A stretch of DNA of 64,000 nucleotides from Macrotis lagotis (Eukaryota; Chordata; Mammalia; Peramelemorphia; Peramelidae). This document shows, piece by piece, positions 56,996-64,000 of the stretch. Where the stretch lies: positions 285,731,078-285,795,077 of the forward strand of contig NC_133660.1 in assembly GCF_037893015.1 (NCBI RefSeq), in the 5' to 3' direction. Made by a program: the position numbers and the translations under genes. The stretch's first letter is position 1. Each line of letters begins with the position of its first letter. The notes below the pieces were generated by a model. That model was not told the DNA's origin and searched no databases. It saw only the letters and a list, made by a program, of their open reading frames with translations.

Positions 56996-57680
56996 CATTG
57001 GCATTTCAGGCAGACTGGACTGGGCATGGGTAGCATGATGGCCCGAGTGGGCAGCATCATAAGCCCTCTGGTGAATATGTCTGGAGAGCTCTACCCTGCA
57101 TTGCCCTCTCTCATCTATGGAGCTGTCCCCATTGTTGGTGCTGCTGTCACCTTTTTCCTACCTGAGACACTCAACATGCCTCTACCAGAAAGTGTGGAAG
57201 AATTGAAGACCAGGTGAGTGAAGGTTGTCATCCTCCCTCTGCCCCCATGATCATGCCTGGGTCACCAGCAGCTTCTTTCAAAATTGGATGTGTCTCTCTT
57301 TCCTTTTCCTACTGCTCATCTCTTGCTCACTTATTCATATTTTTGAGTCTCAGAAATCCCCAATATTTCTCCTGGAATTCTCTAGGAAGTTCCTACAAAT
57401 GGATTAGCCATGAATTTGGCACTAGGATGCCAGGGGATGACAAAGCTGCATAGCTACCCACATTTACCCAATTTTGGGTCTATGTCATTAAATCAAAAGA
57501 GACCTGGTGGACAGGTCACCCCAACACCTGCCAGAATTTTTTGCTCTCTACCCAGAAAGATTATCCCTGTCCTTATGACTCCTTTCTCCTTATTCTTGTA
57601 GGAGTCAAAGGAAGAAGAAGCAGAAAGAAGAGGAAGAACAGACAATCCCCCTGCAGACCATGAGGAAGGATGGGATCTGA
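45121..57680 (+). CDS. SLC22A6: SLC22A6, organic anion transporter 1 (OAT1)
   Basis: The para-aminohippurate/dicarboxylate exchanger of kidney proximal tubule, an SLC22 major facilitator. Coding exons: 45121-45501, 46277-46380, 48830-48984, 51853-52021, 52824-52947, 53156-53271, 54687-54901, 55044-55152, 57010-57213, 57602-57680. They join in frame to 551 aa plus stop; human OAT1 is about 550. The start [17 protein letters not shown] matches human [17 protein letters not shown]. The extracellular loop has sequons at N39, N56, N96 and N101. The MFS loop motif is [41 protein letters not shown] and a C-terminal IPLQ are OAT1-type. Lys386 and Arg470 correspond to human Lys382 and Arg466, known for substrate binding and chloride/dicarboxylate dependence. 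Splice sites are all GT-AG and no frame is broken. It follows SLC22A8 in the same orientation, as the OAT1/OAT3 pair does in other mammals. Confidence 0.97.
45502..46276 (+). other. SLC22A6: SLC22A6 intron 1
   Basis: 775 bp, strongly purine-rich (GGGAAAG, GGAGA type) from 45730 to 46110, then switching to a (CT)n acceptor tract. No recognised repeat family. Confidence 0.5.
46234..46268 (+). repeat. SLC22A6: (CT)n microsatellite at SLC22A6 intron 1 acceptor
   Basis: About 32 bases of CT end 8 bases before the CTACAG acceptor of exon 2. Confidence 0.95.
46277..46380 (+). CDS. SLC22A6: SLC22A6 coding exon 2
   Basis: 104 bp, [21 protein letters not shown]2, then GNLADR. The acceptor is directly preceded by a (CT)n microsatellite that serves as its pyrimidine tract. 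Donor ACAG|GTCAGT. Confidence 0.96.
46862..47505 (+). repeat. stack of three SINEs in SLC22A6 intron 2
   Basis: A long-form SINE (46862-47160) is followed by a near-consensus short SINE (47169-47331) flanked by GAATGAAGGATGGG / TAATGAAGGATGGG. A third head and body (47343-47480) and a GAATGAAGGACAAGCAACA end complete the stack. The younger elements landed in the tail of the first. Confidence 0.75.
48127..48425 (+). repeat. SINE pair in SLC22A6 intron 2
   Basis: 48127-48296 is the second module of a long-form SINE (CTGATCCATATCTGGCC, GGCATTACCTCC). 48297-48425 is a short SINE (GGTGGCACAGTGGGTAGAG, GAGTTCAAATTTG) placed in its tail. Confidence 0.7.
48830..48984 (+). CDS. SLC22A6: SLC22A6 coding exon 3
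   Basis: 155 bp, [15 protein letters not shown]3 and TM4 ending LNCITL. The final base A gives Asn with the next exon, the usual NVEW of OAT1. Confidence 0.96.
48985..51852 (+). other. SLC22A6: SLC22A6 intron 3
   Basis: 2.9 kb. A MIR-type piece lies at 49685-49930 (-) and others near 50150-50290. A marsupial SINE lies at 50985-51232 (-). The TTTAAGCAAG to CTAATAGAGG part at 51285-51420 belongs to an old repeat. No gene seen. Confidence 0.45.
50985..51232 (-). repeat. marsupial SINE, antisense
   Basis: ATTCAGTCATGTCTGACTCTTC, TTTACAGATGAGGAAACTGA, GGGTCACCCAACTAGAGTCTGAGG and TCAGGTCTTCCTG run in antisense order of the SINE form that ends in AACAACA. Confidence 0.7.
51853..52021 (+). CDS. 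SLC22A6: SLC22A6 coding exon 4
   Basis: 169 bp, [20 protein letters not shown]5 and TM6 ending FFLYSW. Acceptor CATGCAG, donor CTG|GTATGT. Confidence 0.96.
52150..52640 (+). repeat. old LINE remnant, CR1/L2 type, in SLC22A6 intron 4
   Basis: GACCATATCACTCCTGCTCA, CATCTAGAACACCATACAAATG and AGAATATAAGCGTCCTTGGG follow the LINE's decayed RT C-terminus and 3' end in the right order. Confidence 0.5.
52824..52947 (+). CDS. SLC22A6: SLC22A6 coding exon 5
   Basis: 124 bp, [19 protein letters not shown] then [14 protein letters not shown], the first half of the central cytoplasmic loop. Acceptor ACCCCAG, donor GAG|GTGAGT. Confidence 0.96.
53156..53271 (+). CDS. SLC22A6: SLC22A6 coding exon 6
   Basis: 116 bp, [15 protein letters not shown] and the start of TM7 (LFCCLSLIW). 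Intron 5 before it is only 208 bp. Donor TTG|GTAGGC. Confidence 0.95.
53272..54686 (+). other. SLC22A6: SLC22A6 intron 6
   Basis: 1.4 kb. 53930-54100 (-) and 54185-54400 (-) are MIR-type or SINE antisense segments (TTTTACAGATGAAGAAACTGAGG). No further structure is seen. Confidence 0.45.
54687..54901 (+). CDS. SLC22A6: SLC22A6 coding exon 7
   Basis: 215 bp, [15 protein letters not shown] (TM7), TM8 with Lys386 in [11 protein letters not shown], and TM9. Donor AAAG|GTGAGG. Confidence 0.96.
55044..55152 (+). CDS. SLC22A6: SLC22A6 coding exon 8
   Basis: 109 bp, TM10: [18 protein letters not shown] and [10 protein letters not shown]. Intron 7 before it is the shortest, 142 bp. Donor TCG|GTGAGT. 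Confidence 0.96.
55440..56200 (+). repeat. old LINE remnant, CR1/L2 type, in SLC22A6 intron 8
   Basis: CAACATGTCCAAAACTGAACTC translates to MSKTEL, followed in order by other segments that match the same LINE as 3850 and 52150. Broken by many stops. Confidence 0.5.
56205..56740 (+). repeat. unnamed long interspersed repeat
   Basis: GATAATAGGAGTCCCTGGAG, AACATGATCAGATCTGTGTTTTAAG and AGTAGGGAGAGACCTGAGGCAGGCAGATC mark the same old repeat as at 34740 and 63250. Confidence 0.5.
56850..56998 (+). repeat. SLC22A6: compound (CT)n(GT)n(TCTG)n microsatellite before SLC22A6 exon 9
   Basis: CT, then GT, a short gap, GT again, TCTG units and CT again, ending 12 bases before exon 9. It forms the upstream pyrimidine-rich zone of this acceptor. 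Confidence 0.95.
57010..57213 (+). CDS. SLC22A6: SLC22A6 coding exon 9
   Basis: 204 bp, [16 protein letters not shown] with Arg470 in TM11, TM12, then [13 protein letters not shown] compound microsatellite ends about 12 bases before the acceptor CATTTCAG. Donor CCAG|GTGAGT. Confidence 0.96.
57602..57680 (+). CDS. SLC22A6: SLC22A6 coding exon 10 and stop
   Basis: 79 bp, basic-acidic tail [12 protein letters not shown] then [11 protein letters not shown] and TGA at 57678-57680. The IPLQ matches VPLQ of human OAT1. Acceptor TTCTTGTAG. Confidence 0.95.
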
Positions 57681-58580
57681 GGATGGCTAGGAAATTGGTC
57701 TTCAGAAGGTCCCATCCATTTCTTCTCTCCTCTCCTTGCTCCCTAGCAATAAGAACTGTTTCAGATGAAAACTGAAGCTTCTTGGGCAGTATTTGGCTGG
57801 ACCAAGAGTGAAGAGGAAGACCAAAGGGACCTGAAACTGGAACAGGGAAAATCGTACCCCTCCCCCAGCTCATTCATGCCTCAGTTCACTCCCTCTCCTT
57901 GCCCATATGTCATCCTGGGCCCCATTATTAAAAGGTTTACCTGTGTTCCTCCTTTGGGATCAGTCCTCTGTTGCCCTTTTCTTACCTGTCCCTTCTTCTC
58001 TCCAAAGATAATAAGAAAATCAATGAAGCATCAAGGGGTCCCCATTCATCTCCAAGTTTCAGTCTCAGACACACCAGCCCCTTGCCTCCAGATCAATCCA
58101 GAAGCCTCCTTAATGAAGAACTCTAAGGGCTAAGTCTAGACTACCACCCACTGTCTCCCCCCCAGAACTTCTGCCCAAATTTTGCTTCCCCCACCGTGGA
58201 TCCTGAAACTGACAGGTTTTCTTGAACCACAAACCCAAGATCAAAACAAAAGCCCACATTTGAAAGCAAAAACGAGTGAAAATATGGGGAGGCCCCTCTC
58301 CCATTTGTACACCAAAGTCCAACATAGCTTTTTTTTTTTGTCTAAGAGCTGACCTCAATCCTTCCTCCTGCTACCTGATGCTTACCTGGCCTCCTCTCTC
58401 TCCTTTTATCCCCTAGAGCCTAGGAAATATCCTTTAAGACCTGGAGGAATACAAAGCTAAGAAGAAGCATTTCCTTGGTTACTTGCCCCCAATCAGGACT
58501 TAAACCTTCTCTTCCTTCTCCTCTCCCCCACCATGCTCAGTCTAAGCTCAATATAAATAAAAATTTCCTCTCCCTTAAGA
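57681..58580 (+). other. SLC22A6: SLC22A6 3' UTR
   Basis: Non-repetitive sequence of about 900 bases from the stop codon to just past the AATAAA at 58556. No other coding frame is evident in it. Confidence 0.55.
58556..58561 (+). terminator. SLC22A6: SLC22A6 poly(A) signal
   Basis: AATAAA is the first canonical signal after the SLC22A6 stop. Cleavage would fall near 58575-58585, at the edge of the target-site duplication of an L1 insertion that begins at 58590. Confidence 0.55.
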
Positions 58581-59513
58581 ACTGTGAGGACCAATCTAGA
58601 GAGCATTTTGGAACTAAGCCCAACAGGCAATGAAACTGTCTTCCCTTTGACCCAGCAATATTATTACTAGATCTATATCCCAAAGAGATCTTTAAAAAGG
58701 GGGAAAGGATCCACACATACAAAAATATTTATAGCAGTTGTTTTTGTAATGGCAAAGAATTGGAAATTGAGGAAATGCCGGGGCGGCTAGGTGGCAAGGG
58801 AGGCTAGGTGGCACAGGGGATAGAGCACCGGCCCTGGAGTCAGGAGGACCTGAGTTCAAATGTGACCTCAGACACTTAATAATTACCTGGCTGTGTAGCC
58901 TTGGGCAAGTCACTTAACCCCATTTGCCTTGCAAAAACCTTAAAAAAAAAAAAAAAAAAAGGAAAGGCCCATCCATTGGGGAATGACTAAACAAACTATG
59001 ATATATGAATGTTATGAAGCACTATGGTTCTGTAAGAAATCATAAGCAGTCTGACTTCAGAAAATCATTCAAAGACTTGCATGAACTGATACTAAGTGAC
59101 CAGGAGAGCATCATTCACAGTAACGGCAATTTATTTTGAGATGATCAACTATGATGGCCACAACTCTCAGCAGTTCAGTGATCAAGGATAGTCCTGAGAG
59201 ATACATGATGGAAAGCTCCATCCACATCCAGTGAATGCAGATCAAAGCATACTATGTTCATGTTTTTAAAACTTCTTTTGTGCTTTTTCCTTCCTTTTTC
59301 GTTCTAGTTCTTTCACAGCTTGATCAATATAGAAATATATTCACCTCGATTTTACATGTACAACTTATATCAGATCGTTTGCTGTTGTGGGAAGGGGAGT
59401 TGGTGGAAAATGTGGACCTCGAAAGCTTGCAAAAGGAAGAATGTTGAAAACCATCTTTGCTTGGAATTGGAAAATAAATAAGAAAAATGAAGAAGAAAAA
59501 AAGAATTGTGGGG
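58577..59513 (+). mobile_element. 5'-truncated L1 between SLC22A6 and the third OAT gene
   Basis: AAGAACTGTGAGG (58577-58589) and AAGAATTGTGGGG (59501-59513) flank it, 11 of 13 identical. Inside, CCCTTTGACCCAGCAATATT, ATTTATAGCAGTTGTTTTTG and GAATTGGAAATTGAGGAAATG are the L1 3' region, ending in an A-rich tail. A SINE at 58790-58962 splits it. Confidence 0.75.
58790..58962 (+). repeat. marsupial SINE inside the L1 copy
   Basis: Near-consensus SINE with a doubled head (GGCTAGGTGGCAAGGGAGGCTAGG...). Flanks GGAAATGCC and GGAAAGGCC suggest the duplicated target in the host L1. Confidence 0.8.
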
Positions 59514-60324
59514 TAATAAGTTCCCCAACACTGAATGTCTACAAAGGGTGGGGGTAGAGGGAGCCTAGATGACTCACCACTGGTCAATAAAGAAGGTTCC
59601 CATTCATGAACAGGTTGAACTCTGGCCTCTGAGATCCATCCAGCTTGGAGATTCTGCCTCTTGTTCCTTGCCCAAGGTTCAGGTTTAAAGTGATTCTTAA
59701 TATACCCACCAAATAGAGAGGACCCACATGCTGAAGGCCAAAATATGGCAAAAAGAGGCTCTTCTAAGCCCTGATTGCAAACCAGGTGCCAAAGGGTGAC
59801 TGGCAAGGGGCCTGGCTGGTCAGCCCAGGACAGCCTAAGACTCATCAATCTTTTTGTCCACTGAATGACCTGTCCGCTATTCTTTCCTTAGCATTGGATG
59901 GACATCCCCCACTCCTCTTCCCAGTGGTTAATCCTCTTGAGCCAAAAATAACAGTTTAACCCAGGTAATTACAGATGGGGGGAACAGATAGAGTGGAGGG
60001 GGTGCACTTGTTCTTGGCCCCTGCAATCCGGGCCACGCTGCCAAAGCATGGTTCCAATCGGAATTCTCCTCCAGTCACATCAGGGAACAAGAATTGGAGG
60101 GGCAAGAGGAGCTGGATCTGGGAATGTCCTGGGCCTCTTTTCTCATCTGCAGCTGAAACCAGTTGGCCTGGAGGAGGAGGGCCCCCCACAGCTCTGGCGT
60201 TTCCTGCCTCCAGGCGCCGAACAGATCAGATGGTAAGACCAGGGCTCTGGGACCAGCCCAGCCGTGTTCCACTGACTAAGTTCTCCCTCTATCAGTCCAG
60301 GGTTAGGGGGTTCCCAGAGCTGCC
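59514..60324 (+). other. upstream region of the third OAT gene
   Basis: Mostly unique and GC-rich from about 59980 on. No TATA box and no good HNF1 site is visible. A donor-like ATG|GTAAGACC lies at 60233, but no suitable acceptor follows before the start codon, so no leader intron is proposed. Confidence 0.4.
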
Positions 60325-60717
60325 ATGACCTTTGCCAGTCTACTGGAGCAGCTTGGGGGACTGGGGCACTTCCAACGGCTGCACATCATTGCATTGGTGA
60401 CCCCCATGCTCCTGACAGCCTCTCACAATCTACTGCAGAACTTCTCGGCAGCGGTGCCCCCGCATCACTGCCGGCTCCAACAGATGCCCCTTGGGGCCAA
60501 CTCGATGGAGAACCTCACCTCTGAGATTCTCCTCCGGCTATGGGTTCCACTGGATGGAGGTCGCCAGCCTGAGAGGTGCCAACAATTCTCCCAACCCCAC
60601 TGGCAAAGCCTGGAGTCCAATGATACCACTCCCAACAGGAGCATCCCCACCACAGAACCATGCCGAGATGGATGGACCTATGACCACAGCGAGTTCGAGG
60701 CCACCATTGTCACAGAG
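60325..60717 (+). CDS. SLC22A20: third OAT gene, coding exon 1
   Basis: Residues 1-131, TM1 and the extracellular loop, ending IVTE in phase 0 with donor GAG|GTAATG. Start context GCTGCCATGA. No TATA box or clear promoter is evident in the 800 bases upstream. Confidence 0.93.
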
Positions 60718-63240
60718 GTAATGAGGAACTTGGGTAGACACGAGCCAGGAGCCCAGGGAAGTCACAAGACCATGTAATGGAAAATGACAAATTCAGAGTC
60801 AAATCTTCAACTCTTCTCTTTGCTCCCTGGGTCACCTTACTAAGACCTTCCCCTCCCCGAGCCCTATTTTCTTCCTCTGCAAAATGAAAAGATGAGACTA
60901 GATGAAAAAAGTCATGCAAGGTTAATCTTATTTCCTTTCTTAGCAGAGTTACTAAATTGGTAAATTGAGGAATTTTGTTAAGATTAACCTTCATTTTAGC
61001 ATAGTATTGAATCATCTGGCAAAGATGGCAAAATGAGATCTAGCTATACTTAATTCAGAGGGATTCAGAAATGACTAAATAGCAAAACACAAAGAAGCTC
61101 TGATAGTTGCAGAGTCACTTGGTTGGGAGGGCTTCCAGTGGAGTACCTCAGGAATCTGGACTTGTCTCTACTGTGTTTAACATTTTTCTTGGAGATTCCA
61201 CTAAAGACAGAGGTGACACACTTCTCAAATGTGCTGATAACCAAAAGTCATCAGGAGGGATGACTAATTCTGAAAAACAATCATGGTTCAAAGGGATTAG
61301 GCCCAACTCTAAAGAGGTAAGTTTGAGTCTGATTAGAGTAAAATGTAAAGCTGTGAGCCTAAGGGTCAAAAAATCACTTTCACTAGGACAAGCTGTGGGA
61401 AGTCTGCTAAAGATCCAATTGTCTTGAAAGAGATGTTTTGGGTTTAATGGATTCTAAGTTAAAAGTGAAGGTGCTTGGTCACCAAGGAAGGAGGGCCAGA
61501 AACCAAAAACTAAAGTTTCCCCTTCACCTTTCTCTCCCTTACCTGGTCAGTTTGGGGTATTGCCATTAGGGAAGGACTTTGGTCAGCAAGGAAGATAAAG
61601 GCATCAAAGACATGCCTTGGGAGAACTGAGGAAAGGAATTAGGGAGGTTTAGACTCAGGGACTGTGTTCAAGGGGTCCAAAAGGCTTTCCCATGGGGAGA
61701 AGAATGAGACTCATTTTGCTTGGTCCCAGAAGGCTGAAACAGGAGTAATAGGGGTGACCACAGGGGCAAACTTAGGTTTGATGTCCATCAGGAAGAACTT
61801 CCAACCATGTGAACTGAAACCAAGTGGAAGGGGTTGTCTCAGGAGGTTGTAGGCTCCCTGTTACTGGAGGTCTAAAACCAAGGTTGCATGGCCATATCTC
61901 CCAAGCAGGTACCATCCATTAGGAGAATGAAGATGGTAGGGTAGGAGTCTTTGGTAGGAGAAAGGCACTGAGAAGACCTGAGACTAAGACAATGTGTGAC
62001 CAACAGAGGCTACTCTAGAGTACTGTCACCAAGGAATCGTTGTCACCCAATATCTAAGACAAAGCTACTGTCACCCCTCCCTGATCCCATCTTCAGTTCC
62101 CAAAAGTCAGTGTCTTCTAGTCCTTGCCTTTGATCCATTCCCAACACTTAAGTCATCCCTTGACTCTTTCCACTCTCACATTTCTCCCTCCATCTTTGAT
62201 TTCTAACCACCAAGAAATCCTCAATCAATGGCATGGTAGGAGTCTTTGGTAGGAGACAGGCACTGAGAAGGACAGAGACTAAGACAATGTATGAACCAAC
62301 AGAGGCTGCATGTATTAAGTGGTTACTGAGTACCAGGCATCATGTTAAACTCTACAGAGACAAAAGTGAAACATTTCTTGACTGCAAGAACCCAGCATTT
62401 TGCCAGTCAAAATAATTCAAATGCCTGGAGGGAAGATGCAGGATATCAGAGATTGTGAGCCCTTAATACATTTATTGCAGACTTTGCCTGAAGAATTTCG
62501 GATCTTCCTGGTAGGGTATTTTGTAGAGGGAGGGGAGGATCAATGTGGGGATTTGAAGGATTTAGATATCGAACTCCCAATTTTTCCCCTCCTAACCCCT
62601 CTGGTCCTATCCCCCTTTCTTTGAAACAGTGGGACCTGGTATGTGACTCCTGGAAACTGACCCAGATGGCACAATCCATTTACATGGCAGGGGTCCTTGT
62701 GGGAGCCATGGTGTTTGGGAGCATGGCAGACAGGTACTCTGCCCTGAGTGGAGGGATGGCAGAACTGAGGCTCCTTTATCCTAGACCTCTGGCCCAAGAC
62801 CCACATAATCCAGACTCTCTCGCTGAACCCCTGGGTGAATTCAAATCTTCTACCCCTCCTCCCCAACATCCTTTGGCTCTGCCTTCTTCATCCAGATCCT
62901 TCATCCTCAGTCTGTCCCTTGAGGCCATGATCCCTGCCTCCCCATTTCCTGCCCCTCACTATGGTCACAGGTGACCTGGTCATACCCCTGAGCCTCAGTA
63001 AGGTATCCCTCTCATTCTCTTGGGCCCCTTCCTTGGAGACAACCTGTTCTAGACCAGGCTATCCTGATCCTTTACTCCCTCCTAGGTTTGGCCGGAAGGC
63101 CCTACTGAGCTGGTCCTACCTACAGCTGGGGGTGGCAGGGACTGCCACTGCTTTCTCCCCCAATTATTCTACCTACTGTGCCCTTCGATTTCTGGTTGGG
63201 ATGGCTGTCTCTGGGATCGTCCTCAACTGCATGTCTCTGG
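60325..63240 (+). CDS. SLC22A20: third OAT gene, SLC22A20 (OAT6)-like, 5' part
   Basis: Coding exons 60325-60717, 62630-62733 and 63086-63240 are visible; the rest lies beyond the window. They give about 217 residues. [17 protein letters not shown] opens the protein, followed by TM1, [11 protein letters not shown] and an extracellular loop with sequons at N39, N63, N99 and N104. [32 protein letters not shown] and WSYLQL follow. Exon lengths 104 and 155 and all phases equal those of SLC22A8 and SLC22A6. [29 protein letters not shown] and a split codon starting with G (Val in OAT6, Asn in OAT1) resemble SLC22A20 as I recall it. The stretch [14 protein letters not shown] instead resembles OAT1 next door. 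It could also be a marsupial OAT1-type duplicate. No defect is seen. Confidence 0.72.
60718..62629 (+). other. intron 1 of the third OAT gene
   Basis: 1.9 kb. A degraded CR1-type LINE fills 61080-61890. The segment AGGAGTCTTTGGTAGGAGA...CACTGAGAAG occurs twice (61940 and 62238) as a short direct duplication. 62295-62400 resembles the TTAAGTGGTTACTGAGTACCAGGC start of an old repeat. Confidence 0.45.
61080..61890 (+). repeat. degraded CR1-type LINE
   Basis: Translation near 61120-61250 gives [18 protein letters not shown] and LLKCADNQK, relics of the reverse-transcriptase motif normally GVPQGS...FADD. 61690-61870 matches the family's 3' region (TTGCTTGGTCCCAGAAGG, GAAGAACTTCCAACCATG). Intact frames are absent. 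Confidence 0.6.
62630..62733 (+). CDS. SLC22A20: third OAT gene, coding exon 2
   Basis: 104 bp, [12 protein letters not shown]2, GSMADR. Acceptor TTGAAACAG, donor ACAG|GTACTC, a weaker donor than in the sister genes. Confidence 0.93.
63086..63240 (+). CDS. SLC22A20: third OAT gene, coding exon 3
   Basis: 155 bp, [16 protein letters not shown]3 and TM4 to LNCMSL, ending with a single G before GTGAGT. The next exon lies outside the window. Confidence 0.94.
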
Positions 63241-63249
63241 GTGAGTGTC

Positions 63250-63890
63250 CTCTCTCCCCCCACATTAATCAATAGGCTTTTATGGGGCATTTACTCCAGG
63301 CTTTACTTAGGCACTGTACTAAATGCTGGGGGAAGGGGGGGGAAGAGAGCAGGCCTCAAAGAGCTCACAGATAACATACAAATAATGACAAACAGCAAGC
63401 TATATGCAAAAGAGTTAGAAGGTCATCTCAGAAGGAAGAGAATTTGAGGAAGACTTTGGCAGAAGGGGAAATCGAGAATTGAGACTTGAAGGCAGGGAGA
63501 CTAGGATGTAGTGGTAAGGTAGAAAAATCCAGGAGAGCTAAGGGCAAAGGTCACTAGATCATAGGAGGGGACTAACATGGGAAAAAACCAAAGAGGTAGG
63601 AAAGGAGCAGGTTCTGAAGGGTGTTCAAAGTCAAACATAAGTCTGCATTTGATCCTAGAGGTAATAGGGAGCCACTGATGTTTACTGACAGGAAATGGGG
63701 GTGAGGATGACATGGACCTTAGGAAGGTCACCTTGGCTGCTAAGTAGAATATGACCTGCAGTGGGGGGAGCCTTGAGCCAAGCAGATCAACCAGAAGGCT
63801 ATTGCAACAGGTGTGGATCTTGGCTGACTTTGGGCACATCACTATCACTCTGAGGTACAGTGACTTTAAATCTGAAGGAGAGGTAGTGTA
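63250..63890 (+). repeat. unnamed long interspersed repeat in intron 3 of the third OAT gene
   Basis: CATTTACTCCAGGCTTTACTTAGGCACTGTACTAAATGCTGGGG, GGTAATAGGGAGCCACTGATG and CCAGAAGGCTATTGCAACAGG lie in the order expected of the same old repeat as 56205. 63890 to the end begins an antisense MIR (TTTTACAGATGAGGAAACTG). Confidence 0.5.
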
Positions 63891-64000
63891 GGTCTGGGAG
63901 GACCCACAAAGGCCATTTATACAACTCCATTATTTTACAGATGAGGAAACTGAAGCACAATGAGGTGAGGTGATTTGACCATGATCATGTCATAGTAAGT

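Noticed and set aside
56473-57060. Minus-strand open frame of 195 residues
   Set aside because: Mostly microsatellite and old repeat sequence antisense to SLC22A6 exon 9.
59324-59848. Minus-strand open frame of 174 residues
   Set aside because: Spans the antisense of an L1 tail and unique DNA; no recognisable domain.
60233-60295. Leader intron before the third OAT start codon
   Set aside because: Donor-like and acceptor-like sites are only about 62 bases apart, too short for a usual mammalian intron.
1-64000. Endogenous retroviruses or other LTR elements
   Set aside because: I searched for paired long terminal repeats and gag/pol-like translations and recognised none; the unnamed repeat at 34740 and elsewhere was left unclassified rather than called one.

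Overview
The window is vertebrate nuclear DNA, almost certainly from a marsupial. The main evidence is the dominant interspersed repeat. It is a tRNA-derived SINE that starts with a GGCAGCTAGGTGGCACAGTGG-like A-box region, carries a GAGTTCAAATCC B box and ends in an A-rich tail. It occurs more than ten times and is typical of marsupial genomes. Low CpG content, MIR-type SINEs, L2/CR1 and RTE LINE remains and a marsupial-type L1 3' end fit this. The species cannot be named from the sequence.

Three organic anion transporter genes of the SLC22 family (major facilitator superfamily) lie head to tail on the + strand. SLC22A8 (OAT3) has a TATA-type promoter near 9778, a probable non-coding first exon, and ten coding exons from 10518 to 26983 (544 aa). 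SLC22A6 (OAT1) has ten coding exons from 45121 to 57680 (551 aa) and a poly(A) signal at 58556. A third OAT, best matched to SLC22A20 (OAT6), begins at 60325; three coding exons are visible and the gene runs off the right edge. In all three genes the visible exon phases and internal exon lengths are identical (104 and 155 bp in all three; 169, 124, 116, 215, 109 and 204 bp in the two complete genes). All splice sites are GT-AG, so the genes are ancient tandem duplicates and look functional.

Layout: 1-9740 is non-coding DNA upstream of SLC22A8 with microsatellites and old SINE/LINE remains. 9745-26983 is SLC22A8, with its 3' UTR reaching perhaps 27900. 28000-44760 is an AT-rich, repeat-filled intergenic stretch with an RTE remnant (about 38960-40860), nested L1 pieces, many SINEs and a 101-bp tandem repeat at 43841-44145. 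44760-58580 is SLC22A6. A 5'-truncated L1 with its own target-site duplication (58577-59513) separates it from the third gene, at 60325 to the end.

OAT1 and OAT3 are basolateral organic anion/dicarboxylate exchangers of kidney proximal tubule and work in the same uptake step; OAT6 is a related transporter. Both complete proteins keep the TM8 lysine and TM11 arginine known to matter for anion and dicarboxylate handling. I found no sign of a wholly new system. The points of most interest are the adjacency of an OAT6-like gene to OAT1, a shared HNF1-like/TATA-like promoter arrangement, short upstream ORFs, splice acceptors whose pyrimidine tracts are microsatellite or SINE sequence, and the nested repeats.
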